Part shown: positions 41,119 to 51,002 of the stretch, in pieces | Layout of the letters: each line of letters opens with the position of its first letter | How positions within the stretch are numbered: position 1 is the stretch's first letter | Source of the DNA: Lacustribacter sp964460315 | GTDB taxonomy: Bacteria; Pseudomonadota; Gammaproteobacteria; Burkholderiales; Burkholderiaceae_A | DNA: 64,000 nt | Assembly (NCBI GenBank): GCA_964460315.1 | Contig: CAYWPQ010000003.1 | Span: 1 to 64,000 of the forward strand | Reading direction: 5' to 3' | Notes under the pieces: generated by a model | The model's input: the letters and a program-made list of their open reading frames with translations, nothing else | Told to the model about the DNA's origin: nothing | The model's database searches: none | Made by a program: the position numbers and the translations under genes

Positions 41119-42854
41119 GTTGTGTTTCCTTTCGAGTGAGGGTTGGCGGGACGAATACTGCCCGGAACAATCTGCCCGCCAAGGTCCTGTAAGAGCGATT
41201 GCACCAGCGGGTCATTCTGAATGGCCTGCTCGGCCTTGGACTGCGCCTTTGCGGCGGCATCGGCGTCTTCAACCGCGGCCGTCATGTCCGTGACCTCACC
41301 AACCTCAGTCTCAATCTTGCAGGGCTTGCCGAAGTACTGGGTCATGGCCTCCTGCGCCTTCGAGACGATTGCGGCCTCAGTCAGAGCAGGTATGGCCACA
41401 CGGAACCGGCAGCGCATTACAGCACCGGCATCCGCACAGCTGAGAAGCTGCGCCTGTTGAATGAACTGTCGCGCAAGACCGGACACCGAAATGGTGCGAG
41501 AGATCGATGGCCAGGCCTGAGGGGTGATGGCGGGCTGAGGCTCAGCCGAATGAGAAGGCGAAGCTTCCCGCCGATCTGTTGCCGCAGCCGTAGCAGCTGC
41601 CGGCATCTTGGGGGGCATCTTGGGGGGCGGATTCGTGGAGGATTTCGGGGGTGAATTCTGCGACGCGTTCGGTGTTCCGGGCGCCTGAGGCTGAAATGCA
41701 AAAAGTCGTAGCAGGGTCATTTCAAGCCCTGTGCGCTCATCGGGCGCAAGACTTAAGTCACGTCGACCCAAGGTCACGATCTGATAAAAAAGCTGTAACG
41801 ACTCAGCATCAAGCTGCTGCGCAAGCTCGACAATGGCGCCGGTGGGGTCGTCTCGGGTCTCGATGCCCAAGGCCGAGCGTGCAGCGGCCTGATGCAGTGA
41901 GCGTGCCAGATCACCGAGCAGGGCATCGGCATGTGCACCCGCGGTGAGAAGTTCCTCAAGAACAGCAAAGGCCGCGGAGACATTTCTGTCGGCGATAGCG
42001 CGAAGAAGTTTTGCAAGAAGCTCTCGTTGGACGAGCCCCAGCATCGCCTGCACCGCCTGCTCACTGACCCGCCCTGCGCCATACGCGATGGCCTGATCCG
42101 TGAGCGACAGGCTGTCGCGCACGCTGCCCTGAGCGGCATTGGCGATCCAGGCCAAGGCTTGAGGCTCGGCCTCGATGGCTTCTTGCTCAAGCACCCAGAC
42201 AAGGTGTTTTTCAAGAATTTCCGACGCCACATTTTTCAGATTGAACTGCAGACAGCGCGACAACACCGTGACAGGGATCTTTTGAGGGTCGGTGGTGGCG
42301 AGTAGAAATTTGACATCCGGCGGCGGCTCTTCAAGGGTCTTCAACATCGCATTAAAGGCATGGTTCGAGAGCATGTGCACCTCGTCGATCACATAGACTT
42401 TGAAGCGACCCGAGGTGGGAGCAAACTGCGCCTGTTCGAGAAGCTGCTGAATCTCGCCCACACCTCGATTCGAGGCCGCGTCAATTTCGATGTAATCAAC
42501 GAAACGACCGCCATCAATTTGGGCGCAGCTGCTGCAGACGCCACAAGGATTCGCCGAGATGCCCTGTTCGCAGTTCAACGCCTTCGCGATGATTCGAGCA
42601 AGGGTGGTCTTGCCAGTGCCGCGCGTGCCCGTGAGCAGATAGGCATGGTGAAGACGCTGAGCATTCAATGCATGGGCAAGTGCCGAGACGACATGATCTT
42701 GGCCCACCACCTGCTCAAACCGTTTGGGGCGCCATTTTCGGGCCAGCACCACCGCGCCAGAGAACGCTTGGCCGCCCTGCGATGAGGACTCCCCCGAGGC
42801 CGCGATCTCCGTGGGGACGGGAAGTTCATCAGAAGAAAAAAGTGCGTCCGACAT
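41115..42854 (-). CDS. dnaX: DNA polymerase III subunit gamma/tau
   Basis: A 579-residue clamp-loader ATPase. Walker A LLTGTRGTGKTTLA, the zinc module (CEQGISANPCGVCSSC), VYVIDEVHMLS and SRC sensor region (TVLSRCLQFNL) identify it. Residues about 400-450 are a Pro/Ala/Thr-rich linker with a 12-base tandem repeat (41604-41627) encoding PPKM twice. A tau-type C-terminal domain follows. No A-rich slippery heptamer like that of E. coli dnaX is visible, so a short gamma form is not predicted. Confidence 0.95.
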   Translation of the reverse strand: MSDALFSSDELPVPTEIAASGESSSQGGQAFSGAVVLARKWRPKRFEQVVGQDHVVSALAHALNAQRLHHAYLLTGTRGTGKTTLARIIAKALNCEQGISANPCGVCSSCAQIDGGRFVDYIEIDAASNRGVGEIQQLLEQAQFAPTSGRFKVYVIDEVHMLSNHAFNAMLKTLEEPPPDVKFLLATTDPQKIPVTVLSRCLQFNLKNVASEILEKHLVWVLEQEAIEAEPQALAWIANAAQGSVRDSLSLTDQAIAYGAGRVSEQAVQAMLGLVQRELLAKLLRAIADRNVSAAFAVLEELLTAGAHADALLGDLARSLHQAAARSALGIETRDDPTGAIVELAQQLDAESLQLFYQIVTLGRRDLSLAPDERTGLEMTLLRLFAFQPQAPGTPNASQNSPPKSSTNPPPKMPPKMPAAATAAATDRREASPSHSAEPQPAITPQAWPSISRTISVSGLARQFIQQAQLLSCADAGAVMRCRFRVAIPALTEAAIVSKAQEAMTQYFGKPCKIETEVGEVTDMTAAVEDADAAAKAQSKAEQAIQNDPLVQSLLQDLGGQIVPGSIRPANPHSKGNTT

Positions 42855-42894
42855 GGCTGATATAGGTTCGACCTGAACGACCGGTTGTTAGGGA

Positions 42895-42990
42895 GGCGAG
42901 CCGGACCCCCGGCACTTGAGAAATTCAGCCTTGGCTGCTTCGTTCCCGACCTGACCAGGTGTGCCGACTCCCAATGCGGGGCGGCCCGCC
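42895..42990 (-). ncRNA. ffs: 4.5S signal recognition particle RNA
   Basis: Minus strand. GGTCAGGTCGGGAACGAAGC and then AGCCAAGG is the Ffh-binding apical domain of bacterial SRP RNA. The ends GGCGGGCCG (42990-42982) and CGGCTCGCC (42903-42895) pair to close a single long hairpin of about 96 bases, the normal size of the small form. A TACACT box at 43003-42998 sits seven bases before the 5' end, inside the end of the addA gene. dnaX starts 41 bases after the 3' end. Confidence 0.93.
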
Positions 42991-42995
42991 AATGG

Positions 42996-45900
42996 CTAGT
43001 GTACATCGGGCACAAGCTGTCCTTGACGTAACACGAAGGCCTGACCACCGGCCGTCAAGATCTTGGCCAAAACCTTCGCCAATGGCCTGATCGCTTGAAG
43101 CGTGTCCTGGTAGCTGGCCAGCTGAGATGCATACGCCCCGCGCTCGGAATCCAGCAGCTGCCATTTGAAATCCACAATCCACCATTCCTCGGGGGACTCC
43201 CGAACACGCACCACTCGATCAGGTCGAATCACCTCGCCTGAGGCCGTCACCCATTCGGCTTCCGCATAGGCCAAGACATCCGCCGAAAAAATCACCGAGC
43301 TCACTGCCGATTCACGAATCACCTGCAGGGCTGTCATCACCTCGGATCGTGCCTGGCGAGGTAGCGCAAATTCGGCCAGCAATTCGGAGCTTAAGTTTTC
43401 TGGTCTCTGCAGACCGAACTCCAAAAGCCGGTGCAGTGCTTTGCCCTTTCGAATCGCAAGGCTTTCTGCACGCAACCCGGAATGCAATGAACTCGGCATC
43501 GACGAGGCTAAACGGTCCGAGTGGTGTTGCCCTTGCGTAGGCTTCGGAAAATTCAGGCCGCGCCACTGAAGGGTCTTCTCGGACGCCGCAGGGATGTTGC
43601 ATTCCGGGGGCATCCATTCCTCGCAGAATTCAGAGATCTGTTGATACCAGCCGTGATCGGTACCCTTGGCCGCGCTCAACAAAAGAAATTCTTTGGCTCG
43701 TGTGATGCCCACATAAAGAAGATTGAAGTCTTCATCTTGGGACTGTCGTTGGTCATCGCGAAGTGCGCAAAGCAGCCCTTCGGGAAGCGGGTCCGATCGT
43801 TGCCACAGATAGGCAGACTCAATCCGGTCGCGTGCCTCATTCCAATGCATCAGCCAGCGCAGACCTTTGTCCGTTGGCTCGCGGTCCAGCATGCCGGCCA
43901 ACACCACCACCCTCGCCTCGAGCCCTTTGGCGCTGTGAAGTGACGAGAGGCTCACGGCATCGGCTCCCGGCAGCACGCCAAGGCCAGGGGACTCAGTCTC
44001 TGGGGCCTCTGACCAACGTGTGAGTTCCTGAAGAAAACGAGCAAGGCTGGGCAGACGTCCGTGGTCGAGTTCAAGGGCAAGGGCAATCAGGGCCTCGATA
44101 TTCGCAAGGCACTGAACACCGCGTGCGCCCGAGAAACGCGCAGCCATTCGATCCATCAGATGGTGTTGATGAATGATGCGGTCGAGCAGATCATGAACGG
44201 GAAGCTGGTCCGCCCAGCTCTGCCACCGGGTGAGCTCGGTGGCCAACCTTTGGACGGCCGAATCGTCTGTTTGCGCAGCATGCTGCCGAAGGCGTTGCAA
44301 GAGTGTGGGCTTCGCCGATGTGGATGAGGGTGCTGCCGATGCCGAGGCGATTGCCACCAGCTGGTCATCCGACAACCCACCGATTGGGCTTTTAAGCACC
44401 TGGGCGAGGTCTCGATCCGACCAGGGATAGGCCAGAAATCGCAGCAAGGCAATGAGATCTTTGACCTCGGGCTCATGAAGTAGACCTCCCGAACGATCAC
44501 TCACAAAAGGAATGCCATGAGACCGAAGAGCGGCCTCGTAGTCGGCCATGTGGGTGCGGGTTCGAGTCAACACTCGAATGTCCGACCAGCGCAAATCCGT
44601 ATGGTCAGCCCTGAGCTGCATCAAGGCACGCGCAATCTGTCGGCCCTCAACCTCCCAGCTTGAAGCTTCAGCGTCCGCACAGGCCACAGGAAGGCGTCGA
44701 ACCCAGCCGGGCAGCTTCGACAGGGTGCTGTGCTGACGGTACCGGGCGGGTTCCGCCTGACCCAGCATCCGGGGTGCAGCCTGATTGAGAAAATCAACAA
44801 TCGGCTGGGCACATCGCCGCGTGGTGTCTGCCTGCAGGCGAATGGCCTTGAAATGCTTCACCAGCCAATCGCCCGCCAGCTGAAACACCTGGGGGTCGGC
44901 GCGTCGAAAACGATAGATCGACTGCTTGGGGTCGCCCACCAGAAAGACACGCGGTGCTGAGTCGCTCATGGAATCGGATTGCAGGTACTGACTGAGCCAG
45001 TGCTTCAGCATCGACCACTGAACAGGATTGGTGTCTTGGAACTCATCCACCAAGATGTGTCGAAAGCGCTGATCCAATCGCGCATGAAAACCAGCGGCGG
45101 CCTGGCCTCGAAGCAGCCGCGACGCCGAAAGCTCAAGCCCAGTGAAGTCAATCTCATGACCGCGAGACATCACCTGATTCAGGCAGCGCTCAAGCGCTTC
45201 CGAACATTGCCAGACCGCGTCGCGTCTTGCCTCAAAAAGGCGTTGTTCGTTCAGATCGCGCTGACGAATCACCGCCTGAGCGAAATCCTGCAAGGTCTGC
45301 TCAATCTCTTGCGCCCGACTTCCCCAACGCGCTCTGTCTGCGGCCCGAACAAATTTTTTGTCGCCCCACTTCAGCGCAAACCGTCTGGGGGGGCTTTGCG
45401 CCAAGGCAACGTCAAGGTCGAGTTCAGTCAGCAGTGCGCCATTCAGGCGCGACCATACTTCGGAGGCAGGCTCGCTGGCCTGAATGCCCGCGAGCGCCTG
45501 ATAAAACGCCTCACGCCGATCAACGCCCTCATAGGCCGTCGCCAGCAATGCCATGGACTGAGCATGATCTTCAAAGAAACGATGAAGATCGAGTTCGTTG
45601 GCGCGAATCGCCTCACTCAGCGCCGTGGGGTTTTCAGACCGTGCCACCCATTCACCACAGGCGTGCCATTCAACACGCGCACGAACCCAGGCCTCCATGG
45701 CAAGACGCAGGTTGTGACTGCCAAGAAGGCTTACAAGATCGGCGTAGGGAAGCTTGGCAGCCTCTTGCGTAAAGAACATCTGCCAGGCCTGACGCATGAG
45801 CATCCATGACTGACGCGACAACGACATGGTGGCCCACCCCGCCAGTGAGACGGGCGCCATGGCCATGAGTTGGACATACCAGCTGTGAAACGTAGAAATG

Positions 45901-46241
45901 GTGGGCGGCTGCGGGTCACGAAGAAATTCGGCGAAGACCCTGGGTGCTCGATCACGAGCTTGAACGAGCGCGTCTCCCGACAGCCCCCACTCTTTGAGCT
46001 TGTCTTCGAGTTCTTTCGGCGAGGCGCTGGCCATCTCCTTCAGATGATCCACCACCCTAGATCTCATTTCGGCTGCAGCTTTATTGGTGAAGGTCAATGC
46101 AAGAATCGATCTTGGCGGTGCGCCCTCCACCAGCGCGCGAGCAATTCGAGACGACAGCAGCCAGGTCTTTCCGCTGCCTGCGCAGGCCTCGACCACAACA
46201 TGGGACGAGGTGTTTAAAGCGTCATGAACCGAGAGACTCAC
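42996..46241 (-). CDS. addA: UvrD-like helicase/nuclease, AddA-type subunit
   Basis: A 1081-residue superfamily 1 helicase with a C-terminal nuclease. Motifs: VEACAGSGKTWLL (Walker A), ALTFTNKAAAEMRSR, HILVDEFQDTNPVQW (motif II), FLVGDPKQSIYRFRRADP (III), SLSSLHSAKGLEARVVVLAG (V), LLYVGITRAKEFLLLSA (VI). Near the C-terminus EWWIVDFKWQLL gives the D-x-K of a RecB-type nuclease. Its start overlaps the end of the PD-(D/E)XK partner by four bases. The pair would process double-strand breaks for recombination in place of RecBCD. Confidence 0.88.
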   Translation of the reverse strand: MSLSVHDALNTSSHVVVEACAGSGKTWLLSSRIARALVEGAPPRSILALTFTNKAAAEMRSRVVDHLKEMASASPKELEDKLKEWGLSGDALVQARDRAPRVFAEFLRDPQPPTISTFHSWYVQLMAMAPVSLAGWATMSLSRQSWMLMRQAWQMFFTQEAAKLPYADLVSLLGSHNLRLAMEAWVRARVEWHACGEWVARSENPTALSEAIRANELDLHRFFEDHAQSMALLATAYEGVDRREAFYQALAGIQASEPASEVWSRLNGALLTELDLDVALAQSPPRRFALKWGDKKFVRAADRARWGSRAQEIEQTLQDFAQAVIRQRDLNEQRLFEARRDAVWQCSEALERCLNQVMSRGHEIDFTGLELSASRLLRGQAAAGFHARLDQRFRHILVDEFQDTNPVQWSMLKHWLSQYLQSDSMSDSAPRVFLVGDPKQSIYRFRRADPQVFQLAGDWLVKHFKAIRLQADTTRRCAQPIVDFLNQAAPRMLGQAEPARYRQHSTLSKLPGWVRRLPVACADAEASSWEVEGRQIARALMQLRADHTDLRWSDIRVLTRTRTHMADYEAALRSHGIPFVSDRSGGLLHEPEVKDLIALLRFLAYPWSDRDLAQVLKSPIGGLSDDQLVAIASASAAPSSTSAKPTLLQRLRQHAAQTDDSAVQRLATELTRWQSWADQLPVHDLLDRIIHQHHLMDRMAARFSGARGVQCLANIEALIALALELDHGRLPSLARFLQELTRWSEAPETESPGLGVLPGADAVSLSSLHSAKGLEARVVVLAGMLDREPTDKGLRWLMHWNEARDRIESAYLWQRSDPLPEGLLCALRDDQRQSQDEDFNLLYVGITRAKEFLLLSAAKGTDHGWYQQISEFCEEWMPPECNIPAASEKTLQWRGLNFPKPTQGQHHSDRLASSMPSSLHSGLRAESLAIRKGKALHRLLEFGLQRPENLSSELLAEFALPRQARSEVMTALQVIRESAVSSVIFSADVLAYAEAEWVTASGEVIRPDRVVRVRESPEEWWIVDFKWQLLDSERGAYASQLASYQDTLQAIRPLAKVLAKILTAGGQAFVLRQGQLVPDVH

Positions 46242-49072
46242 GAGGCGCTCCTCTGCGATGGCTGAGAATCGTGCTGGGAGATCGACTCTGGTGTTGGAGG
46301 GGCAGGCTCATCATCACGACGACAGATGCCGCGATAATTGCAAAACTCGCAGACCTTCGGGTCATTCAACAGACCCGTGCGCGATATCGGACGCCCATCG
46401 GCAATTGACTGAAGCTGAGTCTCAAGACGATCAAGGGTGGCACCGACCAGATCAGGCAGGGGCTGGCCTGTCACTGCAGCAAGGCCGAGCTCGTACACGC
46501 CGTCGTGACGAAGGCTCACATAGGCGGCATCTTCAGCCACATGGTCGGGGCCAATCAGCCAGGCGTATAGCGCGAGCTGAACATCACGATCACCCGGCTT
46601 GACACGGGCTTGAAGCGCCGACGGGTCAGAGGTCTTGAAGTCAATGAGCTGATGACCTTGGCCTGAACCCTTTGAGTCACCCGAGTCTTTGGTATGAATT
46701 TCCCATCGATCGATTCGACCCATCAACTCACAGGGTGGGGTCGTAAGAATTTCACGCCTCACCGGCTCCTCGGTCTTAAGCCCCAGCATGGCAGGGCGCT
46801 GTGAAAGCCAACGTGCAAGATGCGGCACCATGGCCCGCGCCTCGGTTTTCAATTTCTGACGAGAGGCTTCGGGTAGGTCGGCACGCAAGGCTTCGCGTGA
46901 ATGGTTGGCAAAAAATGGTGCGCTAAGGCGCATATCAATCGTTTGGTTCAGCCATTCGACCCACTCAGATTCTGTTCTTGAGGAGGCGGTCGCCTCCGAG
47001 AGCACCAGGTGAATCAAGGAGCCGAGATCGGTGGGCGGTGAGTCGTCGAGAAGATCATCGGGGCCACCCAGGGCAAGCAGGCTTCGCGCAAAAAATTGAT
47101 ATTCGCAGTTGAACAACGCCTGCGCCGCAGACACCGACAATTTAGAGGGCAAGGGCTGACACCAGCTGAATGCCGGATCCCCATGCGCCTGAGGTTCCAA
47201 CGCCAGATTCAGTGACTGGTTTGTCAGGTGTGCAGACGCTTCTGACTGAAGCACCGGTGAGTTCGAATCCATGGACAGCAGCCTGACCCAATTGGAAAAC
47301 TCGGCTGAGTTTTCAGGTGTTTCGCTCTGAGCCATGAGCACGATTGGCAGCGACAGGGACCAGACGGAGGCGAACTGGGCGAAGGCCTCGGCCTCGAGGC
47401 GTTCGGGTGGGTTTTGGAGTCCCATCTCGGCAAGATGGGCAGGCTCAAAAAACTGCGTCGCGGGGCGCTCGGGAAGCTGATCATGGTCCGCACCAAGAAT
47501 CATGACCGCCTGGGGTGGGCGCCAGAGAATTGAGGCCAGCGACATCACGCGGATGGCCGACTCGGACAAGGTCTCGGCGTAACGGGCTCTGGAAAGTTCC
47601 CGAGCGAGCATCGACTGCCATAACGTTGCCGAGATCAGTGACGCATCGGCCTGCGCTTTCGCCGCGAGTTCTTGCAACATCGCCAGAATGGAATGCCCGG
47701 CCGTATCAAGAGCGAGCACTTCTTCCAGCCCCAGGTTTTCAATTGCACGAAGAAGCTGCAACAGCCATTCACCCAGGGTCTTACGCGACGAGCCAGGTGT
47801 TCCCCTGCCAAGCTGATTTGCCTCCTTCGCAACCCATTGACGAGGAAGAATCTGCTGATCAACAAGGGTATGAAGATCGATCGACACCACACGACCAAAA
47901 GCGCGAATGGCGCGGTCGGCTCGCTCTCGCTCGGTGGGGCCGAAGTCACAGTGGTTTTCCAGCGCCTCTTTGACAAACGGACAATGCATCCACTCCAGCA
48001 CGCTCTGGGTGGTGGCGCGCCCCATGAGAAGGTCGTTCAACCCCATGACGGCCGTGGCCACCACCGTGGTGTCCAGTGCCCAGCCATGGCTGTCGCTCAG
48101 GGACTCGCCCGCCCTCTCAAGAAGGGCTCTTACACGCCGCAAAGCCCGACGGTCCAGGGCCACAAGCCCGACAGCCGTCAAACCTGCAGCTCTCCACGCC
48201 AATAGCTGTTGGGTGCAGGCCAAAGCCGTCTCTTCAAGTGATCTTGACTCGATGAGGTGACGTGGGGGAATGGGTTCGGAGGTTTCGCTCGAGGAACTTT
48301 GCACAGCGATGGGTCGCTGGGTCTTCTCCGATATCGGCAAAAGCTCAGATTGAAAAACCCAGATTCGAATCGACGAATCATTCACACCCCAGATCGCTTT
48401 TGCCTTCGCCAGTTCCATGGGCGATGGCGTTTTTCCTGAGCAGAACCAGACCGCACCCTCAAATCCCGCCGTCTTTCGACTACGCATTTGACGGACCCAC
48501 TCGGGGTGATGGGCGTGAATCTGACGCACCCATTCGGGCGGGTCCGATGAAATGCGATTGGCCCGGTGCAAGACGGCAAGCGTCGCCATGTCCTCTCGAG
48601 CGGCCCAAGCCTGCAAGACATCGGATGCCGCTTCCCCGAGCCACTCCCATCCCTCAAAAATGTCGACCCAATGACCTGCAAGTTCCAATGCCGCCTTGGA
48701 CGACCCCCCGAGAGATTCGGCAATGCCCCGGAAATCCAAAAGCTGCTGGGCCAGCTGAACCACCCGGCACTCTCTTGGGCGCATCGGCGCGACTTCGGTA
48801 AGGTCCTCTGCGGCACGCTTGAATCGAAGCAGGGCGTCCTCCAGGGTTCCAAGCCAGGGCATGGGCGCTCCTTGATCACGACCCGGCCAGCCGTTGAGGG
48901 CAAAGGTTTTTCTGAGTGCCTGGGCGGCGAGGGGCGAGTCAACGATCAGGGCAGGACGGGGGCCCGTTTCAGGATGGCGGGCAAGCGCCTCGGCAACCTC
49001 GCGAAGGAGGCTTTCCACCGAGGGGACAGGCTGAGAAACATGGCCGCTGGCTGAAAAAGGTTGGGGGTTCAC
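46238..49072 (-). CDS. addB: PD-(D/E)XK nuclease, AddB-type subunit
   Basis: A 944-residue protein with a degenerate helicase-like first half and a C-terminal nuclease. LIHLVLSEATAS, the nuclease core HQLIDFKTSDPSALQAR (D and K ligands), and cysteines in NCEYQF and CEFCNYRGICR give the Cys-x(n)-CxxCxxxxxC set that binds a 4Fe-4S cluster in AddB. It starts at GTG 49072; TAGCAT ends seven bases before it and no ribosome binding site is seen. Divergent from trxA. Confidence 0.85.
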   Translation of the reverse strand: MNPQPFSASGHVSQPVPSVESLLREVAEALARHPETGPRPALIVDSPLAAQALRKTFALNGWPGRDQGAPMPWLGTLEDALLRFKRAAEDLTEVAPMRPRECRVVQLAQQLLDFRGIAESLGGSSKAALELAGHWVDIFEGWEWLGEAASDVLQAWAAREDMATLAVLHRANRISSDPPEWVRQIHAHHPEWVRQMRSRKTAGFEGAVWFCSGKTPSPMELAKAKAIWGVNDSSIRIWVFQSELLPISEKTQRPIAVQSSSSETSEPIPPRHLIESRSLEETALACTQQLLAWRAAGLTAVGLVALDRRALRRVRALLERAGESLSDSHGWALDTTVVATAVMGLNDLLMGRATTQSVLEWMHCPFVKEALENHCDFGPTERERADRAIRAFGRVVSIDLHTLVDQQILPRQWVAKEANQLGRGTPGSSRKTLGEWLLQLLRAIENLGLEEVLALDTAGHSILAMLQELAAKAQADASLISATLWQSMLARELSRARYAETLSESAIRVMSLASILWRPPQAVMILGADHDQLPERPATQFFEPAHLAEMGLQNPPERLEAEAFAQFASVWSLSLPIVLMAQSETPENSAEFSNWVRLLSMDSNSPVLQSEASAHLTNQSLNLALEPQAHGDPAFSWCQPLPSKLSVSAAQALFNCEYQFFARSLLALGGPDDLLDDSPPTDLGSLIHLVLSEATASSRTESEWVEWLNQTIDMRLSAPFFANHSREALRADLPEASRQKLKTEARAMVPHLARWLSQRPAMLGLKTEEPVRREILTTPPCELMGRIDRWEIHTKDSGDSKGSGQGHQLIDFKTSDPSALQARVKPGDRDVQLALYAWLIGPDHVAEDAAYVSLRHDGVYELGLAAVTGQPLPDLVGATLDRLETQLQSIADGRPISRTGLLNDPKVCEFCNYRGICRRDDEPAPPTPESISQHDSQPSQRSAS

Positions 49073-49221
49073 AAGATTTATGCTATCTTTTCTCTATTGG
49101 GTTAACGGTATCTGACACCCAGTGTCGCTCAGCACCTGAGCCCGACCGAAAGTTGTCGACATTCTTTCAAGACCCTTCCCCTTTGATTTCCCGATTCTGA
49201 CCCTTCGTTACTCAAGAAACC

Positions 49222-49548
49222 ATGAGCCAATCAGTCCAAGCCGTTTCCGACGCATCCTTTGAAGCCGATGTCCTTAAATCCGACCTGCCCGTCCTTGTTG
49301 ATTTCTGGGCTGAATGGTGCGGGCCCTGCAAAATGATTGGGCCCATTGTCGAGGAGATCGCCGGCGAATACCAAGGCAAGCTCAAGGTGGCCAAGCTCAA
49401 CGTGGACGAAAACGCTGCCATTCCGGCCAAGCATGGCATTCGTGGCATTCCCACGCTGATGCTGTTTAAAAACGGTGCCGTGGTGGCCCAGAAAGTTGGC
49501 GCCAGCGCAAAGTCGCAGCTGACCGCTTGGATCGATAGCAACCTTTAA
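49222..49548 (+). CDS. trxA: Thioredoxin 1 (TrxA)
   Basis: A 108-residue cytoplasmic thiol-disulfide reductant, the standard length. Active site FWAEWCGPCKM (Cys about 34 and 37) and cis-proline loop GIRGIPTLMLFKNG are present. There is no signal peptide. It is divergent from the AddB-type gene (149-base shared upstream region) and is followed by rho, the usual order in this bacterial group. Confidence 0.98.
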   Translation: MSQSVQAVSDASFEADVLKSDLPVLVDFWAEWCGPCKMIGPIVEEIAGEYQGKLKVAKLNVDENAAIPAKHGIRGIPTLMLFKNGAVVAQKVGASAKSQLTAWIDSNL

Positions 49549-49597
49549 TTGACCACCCTCTAAAACCGAGACCACGCCACATTTAAGCAAGACCCCA

Positions 49598-49623
49598 GGC
49601 GAAGTGCGCCATGCCACTTCGCC
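49598..49623 (+). promoter_or_regulatory. Stem-loop in the long trxA-rho leader
   Basis: GGCGAAGTG (49598-49606) pairs with CACTTCGCC (49615-49623) around an eight-base loop. No U-tract follows, so it is not a typical intrinsic terminator. The surrounding 183-base leader is C-rich and G-poor in places, a property of Rho loading sites; rho is autoregulated in other bacteria. Confidence 0.4.
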
Positions 49624-49731
49624 AAGATTCTTCAGGCGGCCTCCGTCGGTCGCTTCCAACCCAAAACCCATTGACCCGTCATCGCCAGTACAACCTGGTC
49701 CCCTTCATCACAACACTGTCTCTGACCATCC

Positions 49732-50988
49732 ATGCATCTTTCTGAACTAAAAGCACTTCACGTCACCCCACTGGTCGAGCTCGCCATGAGCCTTGAGATC
49801 GACAATGCGAGCCGCCTGCGCAAGCAAGAGCTCATGTTCGCCATCCTAAAAAAGAAGGCGAAACTTGGCGAACAGATCTTCGGTGATGGCGTTTTAGAAG
49901 TCCTGCCCGACGGCTTTGGATTTCTTCGCTCGCCGGAATCCTCTTACCTGGCCAGCACCGACGACATCTATCTTTCGCCTTCCCAGATTCGACGCTTCAA
50001 CCTTCACACCGGCGACTCGGTCGAAGGCGAGGTCCGCACCCCCAAAGAGGGAGAGCGCTACTTTGCTCTGGTGAAGGTCGACAAGATCAATGGTCAAAGC
50101 CCTGAGGCCTCGAAAAACAAGATCCTCTTTGAGAACCTCACGCCTCTCTTTCCTGACGAACCGCTCAAGCTTGAGCGCGACATGAAGGGTGAAGAAAACA
50201 TCACTGGTCGTGTGATCGACATGATCGCCCCCATCGGCAAAGGCCAGCGCGGTTTGCTGGTGGCCTCGCCCAAGAGCGGCAAGACGGTGATGATGCAGCA
50301 TATTGCCCACGCGATCACGACCAACCACCCCGAGGTGGTGCTGATTGTTCTTCTGATTGATGAGCGCCCCGAAGAGGTCACCGAGATGCAGCGTTCGGTG
50401 CGCGGCGAAGTGGTGGCATCCACCTTCGATGAGCCGGCCACCCGACACGTGCAAGTCGCCGAGATGGTGATTGAAAAAGCCAAACGCCTAGTCGAGCACA
50501 AGAAAGATGTGGTGATCCTTCTGGATTCCATCACCCGACTGGCTCGTGCCTACAACACTGTAGTCCCAACCTCGGGCAAGGTGCTCACCGGGGGTGTGGA
50601 TGCCAACGCGCTGCACCGTCCCAAACGCTTTTTCGGTGCCGCAAGAAATATTGAAGAAGGTGGATCGCTCACGATTATCGCCACCGCACTCACCGACACC
50701 GGCAGCCGCATGGATGAAGTGATTTACGAGGAGTTCAAAGGAACCGGCAACATGGAGGTGCACCTTGCTCGTCGTCTGGCCGAAAAACGGGTCTACCCCG
50801 CCATCAACATCAACCCGTCAGGCACCCGTCGCGAGGAGCTCCTGATCAAGCCCGATGTTCTTCAAAAGATCTGGATTCTGCGCAAGCTGCTCCACGATAT
50901 GGACGAACTTCAGGCCATGGAATTCCTGCTCGACAAAATGAAGCAGACCAAGAACAACGCCGAATTCTTCGACATGATGAAGCGGTAG
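49732..50988 (+). CDS. rho: Transcription termination factor Rho
   Basis: A 418-residue hexameric RNA helicase. MHLSELKALHVTPLVELA begins the N-terminal helical domain. The cold-shock-like RNA-binding domain has GFGFLRSPESSYLASTDDIYLSPSQIRRFNL. ATPase motifs are ASPKSGKTVMMQ (Walker A), VLIVLLIDERPEEVTEMQR, VVILLDSITRLARAYN (Walker B) and the Q-loop SGKVLTGGVDANALHRPKRFFGAARNIEEGGSLTI. Length and residues are standard. Confidence 0.98.
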   Translation: MHLSELKALHVTPLVELAMSLEIDNASRLRKQELMFAILKKKAKLGEQIFGDGVLEVLPDGFGFLRSPESSYLASTDDIYLSPSQIRRFNLHTGDSVEGEVRTPKEGERYFALVKVDKINGQSPEASKNKILFENLTPLFPDEPLKLERDMKGEENITGRVIDMIAPIGKGQRGLLVASPKSGKTVMMQHIAHAITTNHPEVVLIVLLIDERPEEVTEMQRSVRGEVVASTFDEPATRHVQVAEMVIEKAKRLVEHKKDVVILLDSITRLARAYNTVVPTSGKVLTGGVDANALHRPKRFFGAARNIEEGGSLTIIATALTDTGSRMDEVIYEEFKGTGNMEVHLARRLAEKRVYPAININPSGTRREELLIKPDVLQKIWILRKLLHDMDELQAMEFLLDKMKQTKNNAEFFDMMKR

Positions 50989-50993
50989 TTTTT

Positions 50994-51002
50994 TGTTATA
51001 AT
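50994..51002 (+). promoter_or_regulatory. Extended -10 promoter of rpmE2
   Basis: TGTTATAAT, a perfect extended -10 (TGnTATAAT), six bases after the rho stop. It predicts a start near 51009 and a leader of about 62 bases containing a GCCGG/CCGGC stem (51041-51053) before the AAGGA ribosome binding site. No -35 is obvious, as is common with extended -10 promoters. Confidence 0.65.

Noticed and set aside
41604..41627. Tandem CATCTTGGGGGG repeat in dnaX as a programmed frameshift site
   Set aside because: On the coding strand it gives C-runs followed by AAG, not the A-rich slippery heptamer of known dnaX shifts, and no stimulatory hairpin is evident. It simply encodes a PPKM repeat in the linker.
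49598..49623. The rho-leader hairpin as a trxA intrinsic terminator
   Set aside because: It is followed by AAGATTCTTC rather than a T-tract, so intrinsic termination is unlikely.
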